From contig NC_063044.1 of NCBI RefSeq assembly GCF_018812025.1, forward strand, positions 48,377,989 to 48,441,988: a stretch of DNA of 64,000 nt, written 5' to 3'. The notes below the pieces were generated by a model. That model did no database searches and was not told the DNA's origin. It was given only the letters and a program-made list of their open reading frames with translations. Made by a program: the position numbers and the translations under genes. The stretch is from Megalobrama amblycephala. Lineage: Eukaryota > Chordata > Actinopteri > Cypriniformes > Xenocyprididae. Below, piece after piece: positions 13,535 through 27,072 of the stretch; within the stretch, counting starts at the first letter, position 1; each line of letters begins with the position of its first letter.

Positions 13535-14651
13535 TTAAAGGGTTAGTTCACCCAAAAACAAAATTTCTGTCATTAATGACTCACCCTCATGTCGTCCCAA
13601 ACCCGTAAGACCTTCGTTTGTCTTCGGAACACAAATTAAGATATTTTTGATGAAATCCGAGGATATCTGATCCACACATAGGCAGCAATGACATTGCACT
13701 TTTTGAGGTCCGGAAAGGTACTAAAGACATCGTTAAAACAGTCGACACGACTACAGTGGTTCAACCTTAATGTTATGAAACGTAGAGAATGCTTTTTGTG
13801 TGCAAAAATAAAAGAAAAATAATGACTTTATTCAACAAGTTTGTCTGTCCTCTGTCATACTGCTATGCTATTTTCGATGCAGAGCTTCAGTGTTTACATC
13901 CAAATATTATTGACTGGTATTGGCCGGCTCTGGTCATGTGATCAGCACAACGCATGCGTGTGATGCAGACGCAGGAGCTGGTGAAAATAGCGTAGCAGTA
14001 TGACAGTGTTTTGTTTTTACGCACAAAAAGTATTCTCGTCGCTTCATAATATTAAAGTCCCCATGAACCGGAAGTTGCAAACGACTTTTCTCCAGTGTTG
14101 TGACGTATTTCCAAGTGAAACAGAATATTGAATAGAGGGCGGGGTTTTACTTTAGTGCTCCTCCTCTCCATCTTTGGCTCATAGCAGACTAATGGTTGAA
14201 GGGGAGTGGTTTAAGCATTTTCAACCCAAGCCGTCAAACTAACGTCATCAGAGAAGGAATGCCATTCCAGACCGAAAGTAACTTTTCAGATTTTGATTAA
14301 AGATTACCATGCCAAACATTTTTTTTTCTGTGTATTAACTTGCACTGATTAATTGTTCACCACAAGACTAGTAATATACGCTAACAAAGTAAATAGGGTC
14401 AATTTTGATTTTATGACGACTTTAAGGTTGAACCACTGTAGTCACGTCGCCGGTTTTAACGATATCTTTAGTACCTTTCTGGACCTCAAAAGGTGCAATG
14501 ACGTTGCTCCCTATGTGTGGATCAGATACCCTTGGATTTCATCAAAAATATCTTAATTTGTTATCTGAAGATAAACTAAGGTCTTAAGAGTTTAGGACGA
14601 CATGAGTGCTTATTGGCAGAAATTTAATTTTTGGGTGAACTAACCCTTTAA
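13535..14651 (+). repeat. Fold-back family B element, copy 2, carrying a nested element
   Basis: The ends are TTAAAGGGTTAGTTCACCC (13535) and TTTTGGGTGAACTAACCC followed by TTTAA (14651). The arms are inverted copies. The right arm is split by an insertion at 14056-14421. The intact left-arm equivalent of the insertion site is 'ttcaaccttaatgttatgaa' at 13760-13779. The loop contains TCATGTGA at 13934-13941, one base from the TCACGTGA seen in the other copies. Confidence 0.85.
14056..14421. repeat. Nested TTAA element with AGTC termini
   Basis: The element starts AGTCCCCATGAA and, read from the other end, AGTCGTCATAAA. It is flanked by TTAA at 14052-14055 and 14422-14425, whereas the same place in the opposite arm of the host has one TTAA. 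This shows the target duplication directly. It is 366 bp with no transposase. Confidence 0.85.
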
Positions 14652-15074
14652 AGCAGAACTAAGTAACTTTTTTGCCTTCATAAATAGTTTTCTAAGTCCT
14701 TACGATGGTTAATTGACTTGTAGTGGTGTGTTTGAGGCGAGCACTAACCCCCTCTGGCACGTCTACGCCAGAAAACAGCACTTGCAAGTTGAGCTGCGCC
14801 GACCCGACACAATCTCGCCTCATGTTCACGTTCACGCGAGAGTGACAAAATGCTTTACGGTAATTCAAAAACAATGTATATATTATGACTTTATAAGACA
14901 ATTTCAAAAATTACCCACCTCCATCGAGATTTCTTGTACTGTATTTGCAAAACTACTGCGCTGGTGAGCGTTGTAGTCGTTGTAGTCCAGAGCTGCGCTT
15001 GGAGTATTTACGACAGTGTGATTCACTGAAGGAACCTGTAGGGGGAGCTTTCGCAAATCTTACTGAGCTCCGCT
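14652..15074. repeat. TTAA element with AGCAGAACTAAG ends
   Basis: The left end AGCAGAACTAAGTAA and the right end, read as AGCGGAGCTCAGTAA, form an inverted terminal repeat. TTAA lies at 14648-14651 and 15075-15078. The left TTAA is also the right boundary of family B copy 2, so this element used that boundary as its target. Confidence 0.75.
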
Positions 15075-15078
15075 TTAA

Positions 15079-16392
15079 CTAAAGTTACTATTATTGAAAT
15101 GTTATTGAAAAAAAACTTGAAGAAAGTCACAAAAGTTTGAATTCAGTGGTAACTTCAAACGCCATTGGCTCTTGTGTGTTTCGTAACTGATCAAGATTTG
15201 AGAGCTGCTGTGGAAGGGAAGATTTCCAGCGTTGGTAGCTGTCTTCACACTTCAGCATTATTAAAAAAGATTGATAGATCCTTCTACTGCTCCATTGCAG
15301 ATGCCATTTTTCACTTTCCCAACTTTCAATCTAAGTCTCTCATTAGTTTGTGTGTCAGCTTTTCTACAGACATAAGGACCTCATTAAAGCGTATGTCCAA
15401 GTATGAGAGACTGCTTTGGGGAATAGTGTTAGTCTCGTCACTCTCATGCTTAGGCACGGTTCACTCGGCAAACGGCAGCAAACCTCGCTACGCTGAGTTA
15501 CGTCCTCTCTGTTCTTCGTCAGCTGACAGAAGCACAGCCTCAGGTTAAGGTCATCCTGTTCTGACTCTCGCATCTTTATTCTGAAACTGTTGCATGCACG
15601 TTTTTGCTCTCGATCCATCTTGTCTTGACTTTTTTCTACCTTGTATGTCTGCAACATTGTAAACAAATTTTACATTTGTGCTAAAATAAATGAAAAAATG
15701 ACTGGAATTGGTAAAACTGACACTTTAGAATAAAGAATCTCAGTGTACTGATTTGGGAAATGTGAAATCAGATCTTGCGTACCATTTAGGATGGATAGCA
15801 GTGCTCACTGACTCACTTGGTCTCCAAACTTGAAGGGTTCTCAGCTGTTGCCCTTTGTACACCCCTCAAGCATGTTATGTAATAAATAAATCTACATTTT
15901 AACCTTGAGCTCACTCGTTTGAGAGTACTTAGTTGGTCTAGAGGTAGTTCTGTTGGATATCTGTTGCATTTTCTTTTGACTTGATTAGCTTGACCTCAGT
16001 TGTTCAGCAGTGTTAACATTTAACATCTTGTTCCTCCTTCACATTTGGCTTCTAGCAGGTGAAGAGACTTTTTTTCATGACCAGGCAGATGCAGCTGAAG
16101 TGAGAGGGGGCGGCAGGACGTTAAGTATGCAGATTAAGCTCAGACAAAGTTATCACAATGGTTAAAGCAAATATTCTTATCTTTGCTGCTATTAAAATAT
16201 TTGTGACCCCATCGCCCCCCTCCCCAAGTAACTTGCACGCACTTTTTACTTTTCCGCCAAATGTGGCCCCAGCATATTAGTAGTAAATATGTACCAATCC
16301 TGGCTCAGCAAATGGGTGCATCGAGTGCTAGAAAAATAGGATATCTGCCTGTCGATGCTAATTTGAAATGCATGTGTGCACATGCACACAAT
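15079..16392. other. Non-coding DNA, nothing recognised
   Basis: An open frame at 15165-15548 (+, 127 codons) has no splice support and resembles no family I know. The rest is ordinary AT-rich sequence. Confidence 0.35.
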
Positions 16393-16394
16393 CC

Positions 16395-16425
<31 letters not shown>

Positions 16426-16427
16426 AT
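16393..16427. repeat. Poly-C run followed by (CA)n
   Basis: About 19 consecutive C residues, then about 8 CA units. Confidence 0.95.
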
Positions 16428-16653
16428 ACTAGGACATGTGTTTCTCATTTGTGTGACCTCAGCCAAGATCACTTCTGAAGGTGTGGAGGCCCAGATTAAT
16501 ACTGTAAAACTCTGCCAAGAAGAAACTGAGTACATGGTATACATGAGTAAAGGGGATTCAAAGTTCATGCCTCTATCTGTCTGTCTGTCTGCCTATCTAT
16601 TGTTTGTCTCTTTGTCAGTCATTCTGTGTAATTTTTTTCTATTTTTGTATGTC

Positions 16654-17612
<959 letters not shown>

Positions 17613-17810
17613 CGGTCTACCATTCTGTCATTCTGCCTGTCTCTATGTATCATTCTGTCTATCCGTTTATCTTATTCTGTCTGTCTATCAGTCTGTCAGT
17701 CAATATAAAACCATGTGGCATCTGCAAATGACACTGAAGCATTTCTCTAAGCTTTTCTGTGCTATTTTTTTGCAATTTTTTAACCAATTAACCAGCTGGT
17801 CTTAAAGTGA

Positions 17811-17811
<1 letters not shown>

Positions 17812-17848
<37 letters not shown>
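17812..17848. repeat. (ATT)n microsatellite
   Basis: Twelve ATT units, directly downstream of the GATA array. Confidence 0.93.
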
Positions 17849-18791
17849 TGGACATCTACTAATGTTTGACAACCTTGTTTTTTTTATTTTGAATAGTATA
17901 TGTACTGTTTTAGAAAATCGAAAAAAAATATTTTTGTGAAAAAAAAGAAAAAAAAGCAGTAAATGTATGGATTCTAACTTATTTTACTCACATGGGTGCC
18001 ATAGCTCATTTTGTCAGAGAGGTTGAACATGCCAGTAGATGACTTCTATTCTATTCTATTCTATTCTATTCTATTCTATTCTATTCTATTCTATTCTATT
18101 CTCAAACACATAAATGCTTTATTCATACATGTGAATTCAGCTGCACAAATACCGACCAAAGAAGTAATTTCATTGAAATCCACTACCAACATCACGTTCA
18201 GCTGCAGAACAAAGTGTGTCTCTATCTTGTGCTCTTTTACACATATAAACACACACACTTAACTCATACGTGAAGCGGTAATTAGCAGCATCAGGGTGTG
18301 ATCCCTCCGCAATGTGGGTGTTGAGTGAGACCTAAAATAATCTAGTGAAGAATGACGAATCCCACGAATGAAACTCATTATCAGCTGCAGTGTTCCAGCA
18401 GGCTGAAGGCTCTGTGTACCTGAAACATATAATCACAGGCTTCCAAAAATCCCCTCAATAACTCTTTGTCTAGACTTCAGAGCCGATGTGCGGCGAACGT
18501 CACGAGTCGAGCTGCATTTTTAGAGAGATCACACGTTTTAAGAATTGAGTGTTGATGAGCAAAGGAGCTAGAAAGTGATTGTGGGTGGTGTTACGAATCT
18601 TTTATAGGTTAAAACGTAGTGGCAACTGTTTTGTTGCTCAATGTTTGTGCATCATCTTTTTTATTAGTAGTAGAAATGGTCTACTAAAATGGCATATTTC
18701 ATTTTTTTTTTTAATATTATTATTATTAGTTCTGTTTATTTATACAGGGCAGGTACATGTTTCTCACAGTGCTGTATTTTTCTCTCTGCAG
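17849..18791. other. Upstream intron or flank of the TANC2-type start exon
   Basis: Mostly unique sequence. It includes a TTCTA pentamer array and ends with a T-rich tract and a cag acceptor at 18789-18791. Confidence 0.5.
18043..18101. repeat. (TTCTA)n pentanucleotide microsatellite
   Basis: About 11-12 near-perfect pentamer units. Confidence 0.95.
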
Positions 18792-18889
18792 ATTTCTCTA
18801 TAGCCCGGTCCAGAACTGTGCAGTCATGTTCAGGAACAGTCTGAAGATGCTGCTTGGCGGCAAATCCAACCGCAAGAACCGAAACAGTG
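18792..18889 (+). CDS. tanc2: TANC2-type scaffold protein, exon with start codon (partial gene)
   Basis: The exon has an acceptor (ctctctgcag, ending 18791), 34 untranslated bases, an ATG at 18826 and a GTAGGT donor at 18890. It encodes MFRNSLKMLLGGKSNRKN plus three residues and one base of the next codon (phase 1). I recognise this start as the conserved N-terminus of TANC2. That protein is a large scaffold with a P-loop NTPase-like region, ankyrin repeats and TPRs, found at the postsynaptic density. This lysine- and arginine-rich segment precedes all those domains. The start is chosen from family similarity and has G at -3. The exon begins with an acceptor, so an upstream untranslated exon must exist (candidate at 10534-10590). 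It joins in frame to 45926-46108. Human TANC2, as I remember it, has roughly 25 more residues between these two segments. I did not find them here. Teleosts often keep two tanc2 copies, which I cannot distinguish. Confidence 0.82.
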
Positions 18890-19529
18890 GTAGGTTGAGC
18901 TAGTCGTCTTTTTAAGTTCGAAAGCTTCCCACAACCGGACCCCAGTATGTGCCTTTAGTCAATGCCAAGCAGGAGAGTAAACGTTCAGAAGTTTGTATAC
19001 AGGATGTGTTCTTGTGTTACAGCTGTGCTGTTCTTTAATTGTCTGTCCATCATATCTCTCAGATGGCTATCGCATTCAAGGAAAATAAGTCAGACATGAC
19101 TATAAGTCACACTGGTCAAAATTGCGTTTTTGAGAAAAAAAATTATCAGGTCACATTCTATTATTATATTCAGAAATAATGTAAAACACCAGTAAATAAA
19201 CAAAACCATTGCTAACATTATAAACACTATAACTACCGGTGTGTGAGAAATGCGCTATACAAATAAACATACTCGCATACCTCGCTTGTTCAGCAAGGAC
19301 TAGCAAATTTCAAATGATAAAAAACAACAACAAATTACATTCCAGAAAATACGGTATTTGGCTGTTGCGCATATCTCACTTTTTTTTTCAAACATCTCGC
19401 ACCATGAGTTGTAGTTATGTTTTTTAAAGATGATATGTCAAGTTAAAAGTAGTTCAACATTTGTCATATCATCAGTGTCAGAAGGATCTACCAGATGCCT
19501 AGTATGAGAGAGTGGGGTAAGATGTGTCA

Positions 19530-20300
19530 GTAAGTAAGCAATGGCCCCGTCCCAAATTGCACACTTCATATGCACTTACGACCTTTTAGACTTACAATGG
19601 CCGTCTTGTGCGTGTGATCGTGAAGTCCACGAGACCACAGGGTGTGCCATTTGTCGTTTTAAGTTTCAGAAGTGTGCTTGTGAGCGCCCCCTTTGCGGTC
19701 AGTATGCACCTTCGATGCACACTTTTTCCGAGCCCGCACTGAAGCGAGCTCTGCAGCAGACTTCTACCTGACAGTCAACAAAAGCGCAGACTTGTAAGAA
19801 GACCACGAGTGTTTAGGGTGGCAAAAAAAAAAAATTCTATCTTATATGAATTAAATCTTATATCAAAGCAAATTTATCCTTTTTTCAAGTGTAAAAATAT
19901 AGTACGCATTAGTCAGCCGTTGAAGTATAAAGTCATGCAAATGATTTAGCTAAAAAGAAATGATTAAATAAAGCACTTTTTTCCAAAATGGTAGCTGTGA
20001 AGTAAATTATGTTCAAATATAGTGAATATTATCAACATGTAGTCAACCATAGAAAAAGTGGCATAGCTTACCTCACTCTCATCTACAGAGTCTGATGAGG
20101 CACCTATAACACTGTCTGTTTCTCCTGAACTGCAAACATATAATTTAGAATCTACTACAAACTGCGTTTATTGAAGAGCTTAGAGAGAAGCTAGCAAGCT
20201 ACAGGCTAACTAACAGTGTCAAGCCTGTGCACTAACAACACGCCTGAGATCCCATTCTGTTTACGCTCCGTCTAGCATTTTTATGTCTAGTATAGGAATG
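19530..20300. other. Probable old repeat, family unclear
   Basis: The segment 'cccgtcccaaattgcacac' at about 19548 resembles the end of a dispersed cyprinid repeat, and the following sequence is CpG-richer than the surroundings. I cannot define the right boundary. Confidence 0.3.
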
Positions 20301-20754
20301 ATGTGTTTTTGTATATATGTGTGTGTATTTTAGCTCTCAGAGAGATTTCAGCCTTGTGTTGAGGAGATTACAATAGTCAGAAGCAACTGTTGGAGCGAAA
20401 TTAGGTTTCCGCAAGTGAACAGAGCCAGATGAAATTCAAATGGTGAATGGTGATAAATGGTGTTGCTCAATGAATGAGCACACACTTACAGACCACTACT
20501 GCATATTTGCTGGTGTAGCAGAGTTTGAAAGAATGTGTGTATCATAAAACCCCCCTTTTGCTGTCTTTTGACTATCTTTGTCTTTTTCTCCTCCGTTTAA
20601 GGCCTGTTTCGTACCTGATGACTTATTTATTCGGAGTGTGTAATATACACTGCAAATAGCATACCTTGTTAGCAAACGCTATTTTCACTATCTCCGCACA
20701 CCAATGTCTGGTTGGGCCACTCAAGTTTTAAAAAAGACAGGCAGAATTCAACAT

Positions 20755-20850
20755 CTTCAGTGGTGCAGCAGTAGCAAGTAAAGCTTGGATACATGGCTTT
20801 TAACGCAATCGACACTGGTTCAAATCCGCCTTTTGCCGAGTTCGCATTTA
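20755..20850 (+). repeat. tRNA-like SINE fragment
   Basis: 'agtggtgcagcagtagcaag' is followed about 57 bases later by a B-box-like GGTTCAAATCC at 20818-20828, the pattern of a tRNA-derived SINE head. No intact tRNA fold is claimed. Confidence 0.45.
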
Positions 20851-20920
20851 TTTTCAATAAAAATGAAAATAATATTTTAAAAGTGGAAATAAACTGCTAA
20901 CGAATGTTTAATAATATTAA

Positions 20921-21708
20921 AGGGTTAGTTCACCCAAAAATGAAAATAATGTCATTTATTACTTACCCTCATGTCGTTCCACACCCGTAAGACCTTCGTT
21001 CATCTTCTGAACACAAATTAAGATATTTTAGTTGAAATCCGATGGCTCCGTGAGGACTCCATAGGGAGCAATGACACTTCCTCTCTCAAGATCCATAAAG
21101 GTACTAAAAACATATTTAAATCAGTTCATGTGAGTACAGTGGTTCAATATTAATATTATAAAGCGACGAGAATATTTTTGGAGCGCCAAAAAAAACTAAA
21201 TAACGACTTATTTAGTGATGGCTGATTTCAAAACGCTGTTTCATGAAGCATCGGAGCATAAATGAATCAGCGTGTCGAATCAGCTGTTCGGAGCGCTAAA
21301 GTCACGTGATTTCAGCCGTTGGCAGTTTGACACGCGATCCGAATCATGATTCGATACACTGATTCATTTATGCTCCGATGCTTCCTGAAGCAGTGTTTTG
21401 AAATCGGCCATCACTAAATAAGTCGTTATTTAGTTTTTTTTGGCACTCCAAAAATATTCTCGTCGCTTTATAATATTAATATTGAACCACTGTACTCACA
21501 TGAACTGATTTAAATATGTTTTTAGTACCTTTATGGATCTTGAGAGAGAAAATGTCATTGCTCCCTATGGAGTCCTCACGGAGCCATCGGATTTCATCAA
21601 AAATATCTTAATTTGTGTTCTGAAGATGAACGTAGGTCTTACGGGTGTGGAACGACATGAGGGTGAGTAATAAATGACAGAATTTTCATTTTTGGGTGAA
21701 CTAACCCT
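20921..21708. repeat. Fold-back family B element, copy 3 (best preserved)
   Basis: TTAA duplications lie at 20917-20920 and 21709-21712. The ends AGGGTTAGTTCACCC and GGGTGAACTAACCCT are perfect inverted repeats. The roughly 360-base arms remain inverted copies almost to the centre, near 21315. The loop contains TCACGTGA at 21302-21309. An RNA copy from the TANC2-type intron would form a long hairpin. Confidence 0.92.
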
Positions 21709-21849
21709 TTAAAAGTGTTTATAAAGGGTTAAGGGAAGGTGTAGGGAGGATTTTTTTTCTCCCAATAAGGCAGCATCAGTTTAATAATTTTAATAAATAT
21801 AATCATTTACACTATTATATTGTTGCATCATGTTAATGTACAAAATCAT

Positions 21850-22066
21850 TGAGGTGCAAATAGCATTTAACAATTTAAAGTATAGATAGCATCTAAGTAC
21901 TATTTACTTTTATTGCAAAGAACTGCTACTTTTACATGGTGTAAATAGAATCTATCGCTATTGTCACCTTGTGTAAATAGCATATCGCTAAAAAAAATGT
22001 TGCTATTGTCACTTAGTGTAAATAGAATATATTGCTATTTTCACTCAGTGTAAATAGCATCTCGAA
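21850..22066. repeat. Degenerate minisatellite, 'gtgtaaatagcat' unit
   Basis: Units of the form 'gctattgtcacttagtgtaaatag' recur about four times with point changes and variable spacing. Confidence 0.65.
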
Positions 22067-23777
22067 GAAACCCTGTCAGTGTGAAATCAGGGGAACCTGC
22101 TGTTGCGGTCACGCTGTCGCTTCTCTTGCATGCTACTTGTGCTTGTTGTGTGAAACTGGCCTAAGAGCTGAGATATGCCAGAGGAAGACTGCAGTTGTAG
22201 AGAAGTTTCAAGATTGTGGTAGAGCTGAGCAACACAGATGTGCTGTGTGTGATGGATGAGGAGGGTTTGTTTGTTTGTCTGTATGCTTTCCTGTGTGCTA
22301 TGTTTGCCTTTTGATTTTCACTGAAGTGTGTCTCTGTCACTGCAAAGACGTCCACGGCAGCAAACTTTTGTTTACCACACATACAACATATACATCCACT
22401 CAAACACACACGTACTTTACTTCTCCTCATACATCAGGTCTGTCTGAATCTCCCATAAAGGTTTAGTCAAACAAGTGGCAAGTCTGACTCACCCAACAGA
22501 CCAGCCATTCACCTCAGTGAGATGTGTATCAAAGGAACCTCACACTTCCCAGAAAGACCTCCTGTCTTCAGTCCGTGTCCTCAGACTGTGGTTGAAATTC
22601 ATGCTACTTTGCTGACTTCTCGAGTCATTTTCTCTTCAGGGACTATGAGCTTGAAGGGGCCAATTGAGTTTCACTCCAGTGTACTTTAGGGTGTCATTAC
22701 TGTCACAGGTTTAGATAAATGTAAAGTCATTTGAATGGCCCCATTGAGGAAAAAAATGACAGTAGTACATAGTATTAGAAACTGTAGAGGCTGCATTGAG
22801 GGCCTCATTAAGCAAATTATATTTAAGTTTAAAATCTTTGATGCTAAATGATTAAGCAGCATTATGGAAGATATAGAATCAAGTTGACAGTTCTAAGACA
22901 TTCAGACCAAAAATACTCGATTTGTTTTAAATATTATTGAAAACACTAACACTACATTGAGCTTTTTGTGTTGTTAAGGTCTGAATACAATTACTGTGAT
23001 TCATTTTAGTTGAACTGTTCATTCAAATGGTTTTCAGTGAGCTGATTCACTAAAACAATTCATAGAAGCATTTGAACCAGGGCCCAAGTGCAATTTTACT
23101 ACTTTGTTGTAGTCAAAGGAGTTATTCACCTATTTTATACATACTATTTTTATATTTTATATACTATATAGTATAGAAACAGTGTTTGCTGTAAGGGGTG
23201 GCTCAAAACCTATAACTGTAGTGTTTGTTTTTGTTTTTTTTTAAATGCGCAATTGAAACTGAACTGGACAGCCGGTGATCTTGCATTTTACAGAAAAGTG
23301 ATTGTGTTCCACAGGAAAAAATGTTATACAAGTTTTGTGGAGTTAAAGGGAAAAAAACTGCATACTCACTGAAGCATATAGGCTTGTTTATTCACCAACA
23401 TTTCGGCTAGTAGCTTTTGTCAAGGTATGAAGTATGTGGAACATATGAGAAGGTAAATTATTTTTTTTTATTTTAAGCAAGTGATTAGACTTGATGGATT
23501 TACATGCAATAAGCATGCAATTTCGTTTTTTTTTTTTGAATTTGCATTTGCACTTCAAAAACAAGCTTTTGGTTGTTTCATTTTGTTCTTGATTAAGTTA
23601 TTATATTATTCCACCTTCATTTTAAATCATTTTCAAATGTTTTGCATTTCAGTCGAATCATTACAATCAGCTGTTGAGGCTCTCGTGTTCAAAGTAAAAA
23701 TACATACAGTACCTCACACCAGAATAGAAATCAATTGCATTTTGGCTGAGGCTTTGCAAACAGACTTTTATGGTATG
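22067..23777. other. Intronic DNA, nothing recognised
   Basis: No exon or repeat is confidently identified. A few short open frames lack splice support. Confidence 0.4.
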
Positions 23778-24408
23778 TAGGCCTGTCGCAATAATCAATA
23801 TATTGACTTATCACGCAATATATGTACATGACCTCAATACATTTTTGGTGACTTTTGGGCAATATATTTCCCATTTTGTTTACATGATAATGAATGTCAC
23901 CAACATTTTGTCAATCATGCTGTCATCTGCATCCTACATAGAGCAGTCATTGACAGGTGAAAAAAGGCATTATTTGAGGCGTTCTAGTGTTTTCCTCACA
24001 ACTACAGACAGTTTGGAAGAACAAGTCCGAATACTCTCGATTTCAAAGCCGCAATCCACTGTTACGGTGCATATATAAATGTCTTAGTTCATATGGACAT
24101 CTGACTGCTAAGTCGGGTTTGTGTATTCAGCAATAGTTCACCCTTACTTTACTGAGAAAAGAAGGTTAGGGAACCTTTTTTAGTAAATATTTACCATTTA
24201 TTCAAGTTTTTTATTTAGGATATTACATTTTTTGATCCTTCATTTCCATGATCTAAAGAATTAAATGGTTGTTGTCATTTGAAAGTGTGTAGGCCTACTT
24301 GCATTATTATGCATATTATGAATATATATTTAGTGGCATAAAATTACAATATTCTTTTATCGCAATTATATCTGGAACAATATATCACACAATATCGTGA
24401 CAGGCCTG
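23778..24408. mobile_element. Non-autonomous hAT-type MITE with 8-bp target duplication
   Basis: The left end TAGGCCTGTC and the right end, read as CAGGCCTGTC, are inverted. Exact 8-bp duplications ATGGTATG lie at 23770-23777 and 24409-24416. An 8-bp duplication with CAGG-like ends is characteristic of the hAT superfamily. The 631-bp element has no transposase. The intact duplication points to a fairly recent insertion. Confidence 0.85.
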
Positions 24409-24559
24409 ATGGTATGTACTCGACAGTAATGCAACAACATGTAAGTAACTGTGCTAATTCTAATGCCTGATCTAATATGTAATGATTCATGTACAGTCAG
24501 ATGATCTTTGTCTGTGTGTCAGTAGATCAAACCAGTGACTACGGTCAACTTCACGTTGT

Positions 24560-25151
24560 TTCTCTTAGTAGGATGAAAATAATCTGTTATTTAAAAAGTG
24601 ATTACATTATATATAGAAAGCAATCAATGGAGCTGTCAATCAAACAGCACAAGTTTATCAGCGACTGAGTTCTGGACTCCTGTATTATTCAACAAATCTC
24701 TTTATCACGTTTGCACTGTTATTTTGAAAGCATTCGTTAGTGTGTAGAAATTGAGTTGCAGTCATGAAATCACTGCTTTCATGCGTTCAACAACACGTCT
24801 GTGATCGGCTACAATGTTCATCACTGCAACCTTTCATGCCACGATCTAAATATAATGCAATGTAATCAACACTTTTCACGATTAGTTAACATTGAGAGCA
24901 GTAATCGTAAAAATGTACTAAAAGATGTGCTTTAGAGAGGGTAATACTTAGCTATTTTATTGGCAAAGATGTTAGCCAATCACAGCAGTGGGCATTTACA
25001 CTGAAGTTTCACAGCAGACACGCCCAAGCGTTCAAATCAGAGGGTAGGAAAAATGCCTTTTATTTCTAAATTATGACAATTTTTGATGTAAAAACCATAC
25101 TAACATTAAGTGCACCCCAGGAAAAATAAAACAATACAGTTCATGACCCCT
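24560..25151 (-). repeat. TTAA-bounded element, left limit uncertain
   Basis: The right end is 'cagttcatgacccct' followed by TTAA at 25152-25155. Read outward from that end, it starts AGGGGTCATGAAC, a cyprinid repeat end I recognise. The opposite end is degraded, so 24560 is approximate. Confidence 0.5.
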
Positions 25152-25155
25152 TTAA

Positions 25156-27072
25156 AATCAGCTGCTAAGGGTCTTGTGTTCAAAGAAAAAATATGTACAG
25201 TAATTCAGACCAGAGTGGCAGCTGAAAAGTGCAATTCTCATATGTGATTACCCAAAAGAATTGAGCCAGGTGCCTTAGACTTGGGATTTGGATATGCTTA
25301 TTCCCTTTAAATTCATTACGCGCCTAGGCACCAATTCTCAATCAATGCAGAAGATGTGTCCTGTTGTTGTGAGGCCTGTGGGTTTGTCTGTTTTGTATTA
25401 CAGCTGTATTGTTGTACTCGTCTTTGATCTCGACTGGAGGATTTCCACAAGGTTTTGTCATACAGTAATAACTCTCTTCACTCGGCATGTCTCTTCGTAT
25501 CCTGCAGTGCTACATATGTGGAGTGCCTATGTAGTCACTGGTGTTTTTTTTTTTTTTCCATTCCTTCCTGCCTTTTTTTCTGTTAGTATTCAGCTAGATG
25601 CAAATGCAGCTCTCTTGGCTGAATATGTTTGCCATAAATTAGATCTGCACAGCCAGCAACTTACAGAGCACAGCAGAGGAACTGAGCTCCACAGTGGAGA
25701 AAAAAAACACATGTCGCGGGGCGATTGATGGTTAGCCTCTAGACCCCTCAAACATCGTGAGCAGAATCCTAACAGTCTCAAACAGCTGCCAGCAGCACTG
25801 ACCCATGAGCCCTGTGCGGTTTGAATATGATGCAAGCCTGTATAAGAACTGCAGGCGATATTTTACCTCTAGCATGTCATTGTGCTGGCAGATTTTGACA
25901 GACGTGGTTGTGGTTGATTTGATTAGTGTAATTATTTATATAGAGAGAACTTTATACAAATAAATGCTTGATGAATGCTGATATTGGAATATTTGGATAA
26001 TGTATGGTGAAAGTAATCTGTCCATTTTAATTGGACAAATTTGGTTCAGGATTGATGCCAAAAACCAATGAAAGCTATTTAGGGTAACATAGCACATTGT
26101 TTCCTTAGCCTGCCTGCTTTTCAAAAAATGTCAAACCATCTATATTCTTTTACCTTTGTTTGTTTGAGCCAACTTCAGACCAGGATTGTGTGGAATTCAA
26201 AAATGAATTGAGAATGCATTTTGCAACAGAATGTAGAAGCTGATTGCACGGAAGTATAATTGGAATATAAATTAATTGAAATTTAAAGAACTTTTTTTTT
26301 TTTTTTTTTAACTAGAATAGTCATGTTTGGCAAGACAAACTTTGTTGGTTTGAAAAAGTCTTGTTTGAAATTAAAAAAAAAAAAAAAGTCTTGAAGGATG
26401 GATGTGTATGGGTATAGATAGATGAAGCTATAGATAATTGAATTGCAATTCATTGAATTACTCTTGTAATTCAAATTCCCGTGGGGTGTGGCCAACTCAT
26501 TATTTGAAAGGGAGACAATTCTTGAATACTGCATTTTGCACAACCCTGGATGGGACAGCATTGCTGTGCTGATGGAAACACTTTACGTTGAGGGTCTCAA
26601 AGCCTGGTGGATGATGCCCAACTCTGCCTGGTATTTGTAGGCTTTTCACTAGGCTGTGTTTAGGAAATCCAGTCAGGTTTAGCAAACCAGTTACTTTAAA
26701 GAATGGAGCCCCCAAAGCTGGTGACTTTTTGTAGCTGATGGATTTCAAAGATTAAGGCTTCAGTCTTTTCTATATATGCTAATAATGTAAAAATATCCCA
26801 TAGCCCCTTTATTTTGGTCAAATTCCCTTTCATTATCTTTACCCACCACCTTGCTAAAGCTCTGCACCTCTACACCAATGTCACTGTCCTTTCTTGCTGA
26901 CAGAAATTGGCCTTCTGCCCAGCCCACGGTGAACTGCGTGCCAGATGGGGTCTGTTAATGTGAAGGACTTTTAGGATCATTTCTTACTCCAGTCCTCCTC
27001 TGGAAGAAGAGTGTTGAATCCAGCAGTTTGACTGAAATTAAAACATTGAAATTGGTGGTTCTCAAGTGTTAA
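25156..27072. other. Intronic DNA, nothing recognised
   Basis: A 146-codon frame at 25288-25728 (+) looks non-coding. It includes poly-T/poly-A runs at 26290-26310 and 26371-26385. No exon or named repeat. Confidence 0.35.

Noticed and set aside
25288..25728. Forward open frame of 146 codons
   Set aside because: Poly-T and hydrophobic translation, no splice-supported boundaries and no family similarity.
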